A stretch of 64,000 nt of DNA from Molanna angustata (taxonomy: Eukaryota; Arthropoda; Insecta; Trichoptera; Molannidae), in NCBI GenBank assembly GCA_963576475.1, contig OY754973.1, positions 11,575,253-11,639,252 on the forward strand. Direction: 5' to 3'. How positions within the stretch are numbered: position 1 is the stretch's first letter; every line of letters starts with the position of its first letter. Positions 22,318 through 33,504 of the stretch are shown in pieces. The position numbers were made by a program, and so were the translations under genes. The notes under the pieces were generated by a model. It saw only the letters and a list, made by a program, of their open reading frames with translations. It was not told the origin of the DNA and made no database searches.

Positions 22318-22835
22318 TATTGCCATGACACCCCTAAATCTGGAAACGCAGCGTAGAGGTGCTATTTTCAATCTTATGCGTGGCCGATCTTCTGTGATTG
22401 GAGATGTTCTTCTTTTACCTCCAGAGGGCCGAGTGTCACGTAGTGTTCTCGAAAGAATTATAAGCGAAAATTTACAGAATATCTGGCAGTCCCGCCTTAA
22501 TAACCTTTTTGTTCTTTCCTGGTGTGAGGAACCGACATAAATCTTCGTAGGTTGTCCCTGACTTTTGGACATGACACGGAAATTTTAAAATTTATCTTCA
22601 CCGATTTAAAAGTGTCTCCTCTGCCTCATGTCAGTTCTGTCAATACCCGGACCAAACTTCGGAACATACCCTGTGGGATTGATGCCACCCAATAGTGTCA
22701 TTTTATAGATCGGAGCTTCTCGTTGCTGTCTGAGGGCCTCTTCAAGGTCCCATTGATCATGCGGATTTTGTGATCACGAAGAACAATTTTATAGCCCTCA
22801 AGCCTGTCATAGTTATGGTGCCTTACTATAGGTTG
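22318..22835 (+). mobile_element. R1-clade LINE, C-terminal fragment
   Basis: MTPLNLETQRRGAIFNLMRG and SSVIGDVLLLPPEGRVSR (22327 on) match the C-terminal region of the R1 copy at 32440-33005, with the same order downstream: AACCGACATAAATCTTCGTA, CTCATGTCAGTTCTGTCAAT (CCHC-type region), then GCGGATTTTGTGATCACGAA and TTATGGTGCCTTACTAT. A deletion removes the stretch corresponding to about 32705-32730 of the other copy. The two copies differ at scattered bases, so they are separate insertions. Confidence 0.85.
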
Positions 22836-22839
22836 ATTG

Positions 22840-23200
22840 CCAAACATCTCTGTCCAAACGTTGTTTTCGTTTTAGGTACAGAAAAGTTCAATTCATTTGC
22901 TTGCCTAGTGAAACGCGTGTGTTGGCTTCTATTAAACAGAGTAATATTCTTTTGGAAATGAATGAATGCAGATTTTTTTAAAAACAGCTGTCTTGGATCG
23001 AGGACAGTAAAAATTATAACAAATCATCTGAATGGAAAGTTTTACTTCTTTTGTTGATAATACGCATGATACATTTTTGAGCTTTACTAAGATACTATTT
23101 ATAAGTATCGACTTATATTTGAATACCTTCTTATAATATTTATGATACATATTGTATTTTGTATTGTTGCTTTGGTAACTTATAGGTTATACGTCGAATA
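22840..23200. other. Non-coding stretch
   Basis: No supported feature was recognised. Confidence 0.35.
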
Positions 23201-23204
23201 CGAA

Positions 23205-23620
23205 TTTAACACGCACTCAATATAGAGTTGCCACATTCTGGAGACTTATACATAGCATAACTTATAACTGTATCATGAAAAAGATATTATTTATTTTATA
23301 TTGCAGGATGTTTTAGAAATAAAATGCGGTTCTATTTTATTTATATGACATGTTCTGGTTGGTAGGAAGAAATTGCCTAATGGCAATAAGCCCGCCATTG
23401 TACGATATGTTTGTTTATATTATGATGTATAGAAAGATGAATAAATAAATAAACATGTTAGGTATATTTTTTTTTATATTATATTTTTGACATTTAAATT
23501 ATCGTCTCACAGATGCAGACTGAAAACACAACTAAAAACTGTGTCTTCATCGGGAATCGAGCCGGGACATTTGGCTCAGGTGTCAGATATCTAAGTGAGT
23601 CACGAAGGCTAAATATTAAA
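23205..23620 (-). mobile_element. SINE family C, split by a LINE-tail insertion
   Basis: ACACGCACTCAATATAGAGT, TGCCACATTCTGGAGACTTA (23211-23251) and, after a gap, TCGTCTCACAGATGCAGACT through GGGAATCGAGCCGGGACATT and a degraded A box at about 23595 (23502-23620) are the two halves of one minus-strand family C SINE. The intervening ~250 bp contains GAAATTGCCTAATGGCAATA then AGCCCGCCATTGTAC and an AAATAAAT tail, a plus-strand LINE 3' end like those near 18815 and 27510. Confidence 0.7.
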
Positions 23621-23624
23621 TCGG

Positions 23625-24110
23625 CACACGACAACAAATTGCCATAATGATTTTGTGAACAGTTTAAGTAGTAGGCACCGCATCCTAACCACAAGTCGCG
23701 ACCACAAAAAAGTGGTCACGTCTACAATAGCCCTTAGTTAGTCAGTGGGGGATTGCATAATACCAACAATTATTATAACCAGCTCAGCTCCACAGTACTT
23801 GATAATAGTATGTAGTTAAACCAAATGTTGTTAAAGGTTCGTGTCATGTTTACTTTTAGATTATCGCACGCAACCCAACTAAAAGGAACATAAAATAAAT
23901 ATCCGATTCTACTGAAAAATTACTTCACACATTTCTCTCTGCCATACAAAGGTTCTAGGAAATTTTCGATATGTTTTTCATGAATCACTATTTTCATATT
24001 TCAAGTTCTCGGAAACATAACGCCATTTTTATTACATATTCTACCTTACAAAACAACTTAATAAAAAACTTCAAACTGTTTAATATTTGTAAATCGTAAA
24101 AAACCTACGT
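23625..24110. other. Non-coding stretch
   Basis: No gene or repeat boundary recognised. Confidence 0.35.
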
Positions 24111-24114
24111 GACC

Positions 24115-24845
24115 CTACAGGGAAACAATAGTCGATGGAGAATACAAAAAAATGAGCTTCCACAAGTGTGCTTGCACTCATTCTTTTTAACATATATACT
24201 CAAATGATCAGCCCACAGGCCCAGATAAGCAACATTTCATTTATGCTAATGACCAAGCAAAAATGGCACAAATTGATACATTTGAAGATATAGAGGGAAA
24301 GATTGCTGGTATTTTGGAGAAACTAACGGTATAATATAGAGAGAACTACCTTAAACCCAACCCAGCAAAAACCCAAGTATGTTTCTTCCATCTAAAAACT
24401 ATCAAAGCCAAGGGAAAACTTCACGCCTGAAATCTCGGGGGAGTTTCCTAAACACGACCAAACCCGTAGCAGATACTCTTAAGACTGCAAGAGTGCGCCT
24501 GTGGAAGGACACAACGGAGGGCACACAAGGGGCCATTTCAAATACACCAACGGAAACACTGCCCCTAGAACATGATCAACGATGACCAATGTGAAAAACC
24601 CTCAACAGTATTAAGACTGGGGTTGGTCATACAAGGAAAACCCCATTGATGGGGAATGGTTGAAGACGCGATGTGCGACTGTGGACAAACGTAGGACAAC
24701 GAACACCTCCTAGCATATCCATTGGCTCCTGGCCAGTGTGATTAGGAAAATCTTACGAACGAGCCCACCTAGAGGAAAACACAAATGAGTTTGTGGTCTT
24801 CTGTGAGCGGATGGGCATTAAGGGACATATGTGTTGACCGACACG
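24115..24845 (+). mobile_element. Jockey-like LINE RT fragment, heavily decayed
   Basis: Pieces of one RT reading appear in shifting frames: SRWRIQKNELPQ at about 24130, then TNDQPTGPDKQHFIYANDQA at about 24200-24255 (the position of the YxDD box, here altered to YAND), GKIAGILEKLT and NYLKPNPAKTQVCFFHLKT to about 24405. Further on, CDCGQT and NEHLLAYPLAPGQCD near 24680-24740 resemble the C-terminal cysteine-histidine region. Loss of the first catalytic Asp and multiple shifts make it inactive. Confidence 0.75.
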
Positions 24846-25115
24846 ACAAGAAGAAGTATTACACATTCAAAAAAAGAGAGGAAAAACCATTAAGAAGAAA
24901 AAAAATAACCTCTTCATGTTCTCTTCATAAAACGAGATTATTTTTTTAAATAAAAGCAATTAAAATAAGAATAATCAAAAAACATGATGTTTATTTCACT
25001 TTTATTCAAAGTATTATTATTATTTTGTTTGTACCTAAAATATATTTTTGTTTGAATTTTGTTGTTTATATAATTTTCCTTTATTCATTATGTATTAAAT
25101 TTACTAGTTGCATGT

Positions 25116-26445
25116 AACACGTGAGATCCAACTGTCGTTAACGATAGTATGTATAGTTGAAGAATAAGTACCAAACTATAAACCCATAAATCCAAATTAT
25201 TGATTATTTTAACACATGTAGGTATGTATGTCAAGATAGGATAGTATGGAGGTCATTCCTTTTTTCCTACCCAGAATATGAAAACAGCATGATGTTATGT
25301 ATTTATGTTTGGAGATTAATTATCAAACTGTTAAGTCTTCTTAGATATTGTGTATCTAGCATACAAATTGTATGAAGCGATGCCGTCACTTAATTCAATT
25401 TTTATAAAAAATTTAAAAAAAAATAGAGATGTAGGTGATACTACAATGTTCGTATTTTTTATAGGAAATTAAATTATCTAGTAGGGATGTTTCGGCTTAT
25501 TTCGATATTTTTAAAAACTTTGGAAATAAAGGCAGTTAAACAAATAAATTTATCATAAAAAAAATATTTTTCTTATTAAAAATGTTTGAGAATCTCTGGA
25601 AACATTGATTTCAGATTTTGTATTTATTTATATTCTTGCCAATTTTCAGCGTTTTAGCTTTTATACTTTCTGAGATATATGCAAAAATAAAGTAAAAATT
25701 CAAAAGTTAATAACCCCTGACTGAAACGAAAATTCAAAATTCTGAGTATAAAAGTTTTGTAGGCCTGTAACTATTTATATATTCTGAAATTTTGGGCTCT
25801 ATAAATTGAGTGAATCAAAAGTTATAAGGGACACACACACAGAGACACACTAAATGTTCTACTCCGAATTCTGAGTAAATCCGTATACAGAAAATATCGT
25901 CCCTCTCCTGACTAACAGTCGTATCTGAAATTTTTTTCAAAATCGAGTTAGGACCACCAATGTGTACTTATATGTTGTACGCATGTTCTCACTAAAGGTC
26001 TCGACTGTATCACCTCCCGTTAACTTGGAATAGCTTAGTGATTTGTTGTCTACGAATTACTGAAAATAAAATATCACTAATAGACCTATGTGCAGATACG
26101 ATTCTAATATATTATATAAGAATGATTCATATATAGAAGAATACAAAAAAATATATTTAAATATATTTACACCGTGTCACCGTGTGCTGGGAGAGATGAA
26201 AATATGCCCGCGCAAAACACTAAAAACGCTCTCCTGAACAATTTGCATTTTGCAGAATACGACTGTTAGTCAGGAGAGGGACGATATATGCTGCGAAACC
26301 TCTTAGTAGGTGTTTTTTGACATCAATGTTGGAAAAGCAGTGAAAAATATAGCATACAAATTTCGCGTATCCTGGCTTGAAACTTTGTCGATAAGTTAAG
26401 AGAACAAAGTTCTCTTGAACACATCGACAGTTGGAATATAACATG
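25116..26445. mobile_element. TIR element, family B, copy 1 (carries a MITE)
   Basis: Left end TTGCATGTAACACGTGAGAT then CCAACTGTCG; right end CGACAGTTGGAATATAACATGC, the inverse. Shared body landmarks with copies at 36288-37265 and 43818-44722: GTATGTATAGTTGAA, GGTATGTATGTCAAGATAGG, TATGGAGGTCATTCC, AATTTTCAGCGTTTTAGCTT, CAAAATTCTGAGTATAAAAG and a CACACA run. All three lie in the same orientation. No transposase is visible. Without the nested MITE (25898-26283) the element is about 940 bp. Confidence 0.7.
25898..26283. mobile_element. 386-bp MITE nested in family B element, TSD ATAT
   Basis: Ends CGTCCCTCTCCTGACTAACA and TGTTAGTCAGGAGAGGGACG are exact inverted repeats; the perfect match extends over 27 bp (to GTCGTAT). 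ATAT flanks it at 25894-25897 and 26284-26287. Family B copy 3 has the uninterrupted sequence GAAAATATATGCTGCG at the matching point (about 44573), which fixes the insertion site. The interior is non-coding and AT-rich. A 4-bp ATAT or nested TA duplication leaves the superfamily open. Confidence 0.85.
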
Positions 26446-27350
26446 CGCCCAACTCTTCGTTTATCTTGGGGTTTTGTGTGCAAGATCTTCTATGGCCATC
26501 TTTCATCCCCATTCTTTCCACGTGTCCTGCCCATCGCTGCCTCCCTATTTTTTCCAACTTTATAACGTTGGACTCATTATTCATACTGTGCATTTCGTCG
26601 TTGTGTCGTATTCTTCAAGCTCCATTTATCTGCACAGGTTCGGATATCTTCCTGAGTATTTTACTCTGGAACACTAGTAGGAACAATTCATCTATTTTAC
26701 CCAGCATTCAGAACCATAAGTTAGTACGGGGCGTAGCAGAGTTTTGTGAATTGTGACTTTAGTTTATTAGACATCCTTCTATGCTAGATGTCTTCTTAAA
26801 GCAATATATCCCGCTCTTTTTAACAGATTCTATTGTGTGAGCGCTTATGCTGATTGCTGTTGGGTTCGGGGTTGCACGTCTGATCAATAGGCGAAATCAA
26901 AACCACCCATGTTTACCCATATCATGGATATAATTAACTCATGGAGTTATATAACATCTAAAGATATTATAGAACTCCATAAGATAATTATATTCATGGT
27001 ATGGGTAAATATGGGTGGATTTGATTCCGTCTGTTGACGAGACTTATTAGTCGTGGTGACTGGCATATATTAGGTCTTACTGGCGTTGATGCAAAGTTCC
27101 ATTCCATTAGGAGCTCTTTACGACTCAACGAATGTCTCCATTATCACCTGTTGTGATCTACCGATTATGTCAATATCATCAGCGTAACCCAATACTTCAA
27201 TTGATTTATAGAATATTGTCGCGTTTGTTTGAATACCAGATTCTCTCATACATCTATCTAACTCAATGTTAAAGAGAAGACAAGCTAGCGCATCTCATTG
27301 ACGGAGGCCACGTGGTGAATAGAATGAGTCTGAGGTGTCATTTTAATTTC
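26395..27350 (-). mobile_element. RTE-type LINE, minus strand, interrupted by a MITE
   Basis: Reading right to left: QRDALACLLFNIELDRCMRE near 27300-27240, then VLGYADDIDIIGRSQQVIME with the catalytic YADD at about 27190, GMELCINASKT near 27090, an interruption by a palindromic element (26876-27055), further connection-domain remnants, and finally MNNESNVIKLEKIGRQRWAG then HVERMGMKDGHRR near 26580-26500. This is the RT palm through the C-terminal region of an RTE polyprotein. Stops and shifts show it is dead. Confidence 0.87.
26876..27055. mobile_element. Palindromic MITE, family F-related, nested in RTE
   Basis: GGCGAAATCAAAACCACCCA then TTTACCCATATCATGGATAT on the left is mirrored by ATGGTATGGGTAAATATGGG and TGGATTTGATTCCGTC on the right, giving arms of about 70 bp meeting at ACATCTAAAGATATTATAG. 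The same arms occur in 61366-61770. The outermost GGGGGCAAGT tips of family F are absent here, so this is a variant or trimmed copy. Confidence 0.75.
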
Positions 27351-27484
27351 GAACCTTACACAGTGAAATTAAAAAATTGCACGGAAAAAATGATTATCAA
27401 AATAATCCAAACACCATTTTTAAGAAAAAGATTTTTAGTAGATGAATCTTAACAATTTTTAAACTGCAATTTTTATTTTACTTC

Positions 27485-27545
27485 ATGCACATTAATGTGT
27501 ACAATGGCGGGTTTATTGCCATACGGCATAACCAACAAAAGCAAC
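27485..27545 (-). mobile_element. LINE 3' tail fragment
   Basis: TGTACAATGGCGGGTTTATT then GCCATACGGCATAA on plus is the reverse of the GGCAATAAGCCCGCCATTGT terminus found at 23375-23400. Confidence 0.45.
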
Positions 27546-27549
27546 GTTA

Positions 27550-29160
27550 GGCCATGAATAGTAGTTATATTTATATTTATGAATATATTAAAATATATAA
27601 ATGTTGGCAGCTTGAACAGTGTTATATCAAAGTCATTTTAAAATACACACTATCACATCACACAACATATATATTTCGAATAAAATAAATACCTTTTTTG
27701 TGTAAAATATAGACTTATTAGGTTGGACGTTTCATAAAAGGGTTGAAAAATTACATAAAAAAATGAAAGAAATTGTATATTTTTTGACAAGAACAATGTA
27801 TGTAGGTACATGTCGACATTATCCGGTAATTTATATTTTCAACACGTTAAAATAATTATATAATTTCGTCCTTTAATTATTTGGTTTTTGACTACTCACA
27901 AACAAAACATTCGTCGAGTGTCGTGTCGTATTTCCAACACAACACATGTAATATTTATGTCTGTTGACTGAAATAATAATTAGTAAATGAATAATTCATT
28001 ATGAACGCTCTTCGGCGTGAAACCTTCCCCGTTGACATATAATAATAAAATATCGCATTTGGTGGTAAACGCAAAATTCCACTTTTATTATTCGCCCATT
28101 CTGCCAATGACAGATGAATAAAATTACTACACAAAGATAATATTTTATATAAATATCATTAACCAACATCCCGGTTTCTTTTTGGAGAAAGATTATTTAA
28201 TTTGAGGGGAAACATACAGCAATTTGCAAATTACAAAGGACAACAGTGAATGTTAAATATTTGTCAAAATAGTTTCCTCATCGCATTACGAAATATAAAA
28301 ATTAAATTAATCGGTCATTTCAAAACTATATAAGTCACTACACATAAATTTTACAGCAATCAATAAAAAAATGTTATAGCCTCATTAGGCATTAATATTT
28401 TGTTTAAAAATTACATTTCTAATGTTAAAATACACCAAATAAAATGAAAATTTATTATATTGACATATGAAGTTTCTGCGAGAAATGATAGTAGGTTGAA
28501 ACAATTTTCTGGTAGTAATTTATAAAATATTCAAAAATTTTGTAACAAATGCCTACATTGATTTGATGAAAAAACAATGATTTCTCTTAAATAAACAGCA
28601 ATTATAAATTTAAATACACGAAATATATAAAAATAATGGTATGTAATCGTATTTAACATCCAATTATATCAATGTTTCGCATATTTTCTTCCAAAAAACA
28701 ATGCACATAGGTAATGTTTTATGTTATCAATTTTTACCGCTGCGCGCTGCTTGGAACTTTTGTAATTACCTACTATATTACGCTCTTGTGAATTGAACTA
28801 ATGCAGAAAATACAGATAGATACACGTGTGGTATCTGCTAACTTTAGATACTCAGTTTATAATAAATTAATACACGCGTTTTCACTAACACATTTTATAA
28901 CAATTTACAGTAATTATTTTAACAGAGAGAAGTACAATTAATATCAAAGAACCACAACGTGAGAGCACTATCGTTAATCAATCCAAACAGCCAAAAGCCT
29001 TTAACAAAACCCCGACCTACCTTTATATTCAATCCCGAATATTCCCGAATCATCATTCGTATGATCTCGTAACTTGTTATACACTTTGCCTAATACCAGG
29101 CGCAACATCAATATATTACATTTTTAGAGAGATTCAAATTTTTAATCTTCACTGATATAC
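27550..29160. other. AT-rich stretch without recognised features
   Basis: About 1.6 kb with no long open frame, no RNA gene and no repeat shared with the rest of the window that I could see. It may be ordinary intergenic or intronic DNA. Confidence 0.4.
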
Positions 29161-29167
29161 GCAGGTG

Positions 29168-29462
29168 AAGCGGTGATAGCCCAGCGGTAAAGTCGTCGCC
29201 TCACATGCGTGAGGTCGACGGTTCGAATCCGGGCAGGGCACGCACCTCTGGATTTAAAAAAAAAAAATCTATGTGCGGATTTATATCACTAGCTATGTGT
29301 AGACATGATCCAATTTGTCTGGTTCCCTTTTTAAGGGTTACGAAGGTCAGATGGCAGTCGCTTCAATGTAATAACCAGACTCGCCAATTCCAGGATCATG
29401 GTCAAAGCGTACCCCGATAGAAACGGGATAAAAGCGCTAAGGCGAAAGAAGAAAGAAGACTG
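29168..29462 (+). mobile_element. tRNA-derived SINE, family B
   Basis: A box GATAGCCCAGCGG at about 29176 and B box GGTTCGAATCC at 29220-29230 form a tRNA-like head. The body continues TATGTGCGGATTTATATCAC, TAGACATGATCCAATTTGTC, GGTTACGAAGGTCAGATGGC, CTTCAATGTAATAACCAGAC and AGCGTACCCCGATAGAAACG, ending in a GAAAGAAGAAAGAAGA-type tail. A 5'-truncated minus-strand copy lies at 42350-42545. Confidence 0.85.
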
Positions 29463-29524
29463 ATATACGCAGGTCTTCGATGTATCTACTTGAGGCGGAC
29501 CAAATCTTAATGAAAAATTCTCAA

Positions 29525-29868
29525 ATAAAAAAATAAAAAAAATGGAATTTGTATAAATTTCAGGATCTATTTTTATCTAATTTCCATGCATAATTTTAAC
29601 ATCCAAGGATATATCAAGATACCCTTTATCTTTTCCCGAATAGTGAGTTTTTTTCCTTCGGAAAGAAAGGATATAATAGCAATAGAACGTACGAAATACA
29701 CAGCTTGTGAATGGAAGGATTCATATTTATGTTAAGGAATAATTGTATAAATCTAAGTTTTACAGTCAATGTGGGGCAACCCTCAAGGATCACGAATCCA
29801 TCGAAAACAGCATTTCTGAAAAAATAGTGACATGTTGTTTTTGAAATGACAGGTTCAAATATATAAAA
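29525..29868. other. Non-coding flank of the R1 insertion
   Basis: No coding similarity recognised before the R1 endonuclease remnant begins at about 29870. Confidence 0.35.
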
Positions 29869-29869
29869 T

Positions 29870-32800
29870 AAACTCTGTGAAGACTTTATAGCTCGGTATG
29901 AGCTTTCCGTTATAAATGATCCTCTTAGTCCTCCTACATTTTCTGGTACGGTGGGGTTTGGCCACATCGATGTCACTCTAGCATCCAGTCGAATTGCTCA
30001 AAAGATTTCCTCATGGCGTGTTCACACGGATGCTTCGTGTAGCGATCATGAATTAATTGTATTTACAATGTCAAATTCACCTTTTGAATCGGCTCAAAAA
30101 TTTCATATCCCAAGACGTTTTAGCACGAGGTGTGAACGTTTTGGCGAATTTGATTCCGAATTTATTCGATTTCTGAATCGCTTTAACCCGAATGCTATGT
30201 CTATATCAGAAACTGCATCTGTATTCACAAACAATATTATTGTATGTGCAGAAAAGTCAATTGGTAGATCTGCCCCAGCAAAATTGAAACCACACACTTG
30301 GTGGCACTCGGGCGACTCGGGCCTCGATTCATTGAAACGTAGAGTTACGCGTGCACGAAGAGCCCTTAAATTAGGACGCAATAGAAACTTTGCTGATTTT
30401 ATTATTCTTGATTTATACTCTGCTTATAGACATGCACATACTATGGCAGAAGAAGCATGAAAGTAAAATTAACGCTGTGGAAATGAGGTCCCTAAGACGA
30501 ATGTGTGGTAAAACAATTTATGATAGTATAAGGAATCAAGATATCAGAAGAGAATGTAAGATTGAAAGGGATATTTTGAGTAGAATGAAGATAAATGCTT
30601 TGCGATGGTTCGGACATGTAGAGAGAATGAACGATGAACGACTGACAAAGAAAGTATACAAGGCTGAAAAGAGTGGAATGAGATGTAAGGGTCGACCTAG
30701 AAAGAGCTGGCATGATCATATAAATGAGATTTTGAAAGAGGGGAACATACGAAGTCAGAACAATACGAGAGCATGTATGACGCGATGTATGAATGTAAAT
30801 GAGGCAAAACAGGTATGTCAAGATAGAAGAGTCTGGCGTTCGGTTCTCTCTGCCTACCCCAAATAGGGAAACGGCGTGATGGTATGTATGTATGTACATA
30901 ATATGTACAAAAATGAAATTAACCGTGCAAAAAGAGAAAGTTGGCGGCGCATAGTTTCTGAGGTTTCGACGTCAGATCCATGGGGTGCAGTGTATCGCGT
31001 CGTTTCTTCTAAAAGAGGAAACGACATAACTATGTCTTGCATTCGCGATGCGACTACTGGCGAGTTGACAACATCTCTCGATTCAACTGCATCCGTTTTT
31101 CTGGACGCGTTGGTTCCATCGGATGATCCATTAACTGATAATGATTTTCATAAATGGGTACGTGCTCTTCAACATGAAATTCCTCAGACATCCCCTTCGC
31201 GGCATGTTTCTGTTGAGGAACTTAATTTAATTATTGGGAACCTCAAGCCAAATAAATCCCCAGGCCTCGATCGGATTGACTCTATTTTAGTTCAAAGATG
31301 TTGGCGTCTAGCCCAATTTGAAATGTTTTCCCTCCTAAAAGGTGTTTGGATGAGGGCAGTTTTCTTGATTACTGGAAAACAAGCCTTATGACTATTCTTC
31401 CTAAACGCTGCGATTATCCTAGCACGGACCCTAAAGCATACAGACCTGTTACTCTTTTGCCTATTCTGGGCAAGATTCTGGAAAGACTTATATGCAACAA
31501 AATTGAATCACATCTTTCTTTTTCGTGTCCACTTTCTCGTCACCAATTTGGCTTTCGACCTGGAATGTCAACAGTCGATGCTATTAATGAAATGTCAGAC
31601 TTCGTAAGATGTGCTGCCGAAAAATATGTTATTGCTATCTCCCTTGATATAAGTGGTGCATTTGATAATGCTTGGTGGCCGCTTATATTGCATAAATTAA
31701 AGATACGGAATATTCCTCGCAATATATATAAGATAGTCAAGAGCTACTTTGAAAACCGCCGCTTAGTCCTGCCTGGGGGACAATTATTGCATGCGCGTCA
31801 AGTAAGCATTGGATGTCCTCAGGGTTCTGTTCTCGGTCCACTTCTCTGGAACATTCTTTTTGATGATTTGCTGGATCTTCCTCTATCCAGTAATTGTTCA
31901 ATTCAATCGTATGCCGATGATGCGTACATTCTCGTTCGTGGCAACTCTCGAAGATTTATTGAGAACTCTTCTACTGAAGCTCTGTCTTAAGTTTCTGACT
32001 GGGGCATGAAAAATAAACTTTGCTTTGCTCCTAATAAGACATATGGCTTGGTGTTCAAAGGCTTACTTCAAAGACAGCCGTCTATTAAGTTCTTAGGAAC
32101 TAATGTAAGTTTTCGGGATCAACTCACTTGCTTAGGAGTTGTTCTGGAAAGAGGACCGAGTTTTAAAAACCATGCACGATTGTGTGTCGACAAAGCTAAG
32201 TCTGCTTTTTTAAAAATCTCACACATCGCCATGGCAAAATGGGGTTTACAGTTTCGAGTCTCTTGTCTTTTCTATAAGGCAGTTTACCTCGGCATTGCTT
32301 GCTATGCGGCTGGCTGTTGGTCTCACGCTTGTGAGCTTCAACATATACGTAGAATTTTGCTCTCAGGTCAAAGATTCGCTCTTATAGCTTAGTCCAAAGC
32401 ATATGGTACGAGTCCTACCGAAGCATTGCTTATATTGACGGGCATGACACCCCTAGATCTGGAGATGCAGCGTAGAGGTGCTATTTTCAATCTAATGCGG
32501 GGCCGTTCTTCTGTAATTGGAAATGTTCTTCTTTTCCCTACTGAGGGCCATGTGTCACGCAGTGTTTTTGAAAGAAGTGTTTTCGAAAATTTGCTGAATA
32601 TCTGGCTGTCCCGTTGGACGGCTTGCTCAGTGGGAAGAATATCGTTTTTATTTTTTCCTGACGTGAGGACTCGACTTAAATCTTCTTGGGTTGTCCCCGA
32701 CTTCTGGACTTCTCAATTTTTCACAGGACACGGAAATTTTAAGAGTTATCTTCACCGATTTAATATTGCCCCCTCTGCCTCATGTCAGTTCTGTCAGTGC

Positions 32801-33005
32801 CCAGACCAAACTTCGGAACATATCCTGTGGGAGTGTTGCCACCCAATGGTGTCCTCTTTTAGATAGGGAGCTCCTCGTTGCTGTCCGTGGGCCTCTTCAA
32901 GGTCCCATTGGTCACGCGGATTTTGTGATCTCGGAGAACAATTTTAAAGCCTTTAAAAAGTTTTGTCATAGTTATGGTGCCTTACTATTGTTAGATTCCC
33001 AGTAG
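29870..33005 (+). pseudogene. R1-clade ORF2 (endonuclease-RT), broken
   Basis: ORF2 nicks target DNA and reverse-transcribes the element RNA in place. Visible in order: the end of the APE-type endonuclease (GHIDVTLASSRI, SCSDHELIVF at about 30027); RT motifs NKSPGLDRID (31252), AYRPVTLLPILGKILERLIC (31437), HQFGFRPGMSTVDAI, SLDISGAFDNAWW (about 31643), GCPQGSVLGPLLWN (about 31813) and YADD (31910-31921); then TPLDLEMQRRGAIFNLMRG and a C-X2-C-X8-H-X4-C finger (CQFCQCPDQTSEHILWEC, about 32787). Damage: the RTE insertion (460 bp, frame-shifting), a frame change near 31344, stops at 31988-31990 and 32390-32392, and a frame change near 32855. The YADD is intact but the protein is not. Confidence 0.9.
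30446..30905 (+). mobile_element. RTE LINE (subfamily 1) inserted in R1, ~10-bp TSD
   Basis: Encodes VEMRSLRRMCGKTIYDSIRN, INALRWFGHVERMNDERLTK, KGRPRKSWHDHINEILKEG and VWRSVLSAYPK with a stop at 30864-30866, the same C-terminal region as 6500-6905. It ends in GGCGTGATGGTATGTATGTA. The R1 target ACATACTATG (30436-30445) is repeated as ACATAATATG (30896-30905), one mismatch. Removing 460 bp brings the two R1 reading frames (29951-frame and 30876-frame) exactly into register, confirming the boundaries. It is 5'-truncated, and the short open frame is uninterrupted. Confidence 0.9.
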
Positions 33006-33504
33006 GTTATTTTTTTTTACAGAGATCTTGCTCATACCCCTGATATTTCTCATTTATAAGATCTGAAGTCCCCGAGTGTGAATCCTCCATTCACATTCGT
33101 CGATTTTTCTTTTGCACTATGGTGCCGAGATTACTAATCTAGAGGGCTCCATGAGCTACTTTTCGTGCTATGCATTTTTTTTCTTGTCGCTCACTTAGCG
33201 TTCTGTGAAGGGGCCGTTTATAGTCCCCATATGCAGAGCGGGTGGTGGTGGGAGTAGAATATAAAATAAAAAAAATAAAAAGAAGACCTAACACCATAAG
33301 GACCTAATTCAAAATGTAATACAAACAAATAATAATGAGGTGTATACCATTCCATGCCTCTTATCACTGGGTCATTGCCGATATACTCTTGCGATATTGT
33401 GAATATGTGTTGTTGAATATATCAGTGTATCCTTAAACCTTGAATTACATATACTGATTACAAAATGTAAAAGTGGAATATGAATCTGGCTCCTAAAATG
33501 GTAT

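Larger units (their letters stand above)
29870..33290 (+). mobile_element. R1-clade LINE, 5'-truncated and interrupted
   Basis: The element starts inside the endonuclease domain and runs through RT, a C-terminal CCHC region, a 3' untranslated part (33006 to about 33265) and an A-rich tail (ATATAAAATAAAAAAAATAA). A 460-bp RTE copy (30446-30905) sits inside it. R1 elements in many insects insert at fixed rDNA sites; no rRNA sequence flanks this one, so it belongs to a dispersed lineage or has been relocated. The related fragment at 22318-22835 shows more than one copy in the neighbourhood. Confidence 0.9.

Noticed and set aside
29168..29245. A functional tRNA gene (also at 284, 16700, 41850, 45320, 61478)
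   Set aside because: A and B boxes are present but each is followed by a shared SINE body, and cloverleaf pairing is poor.
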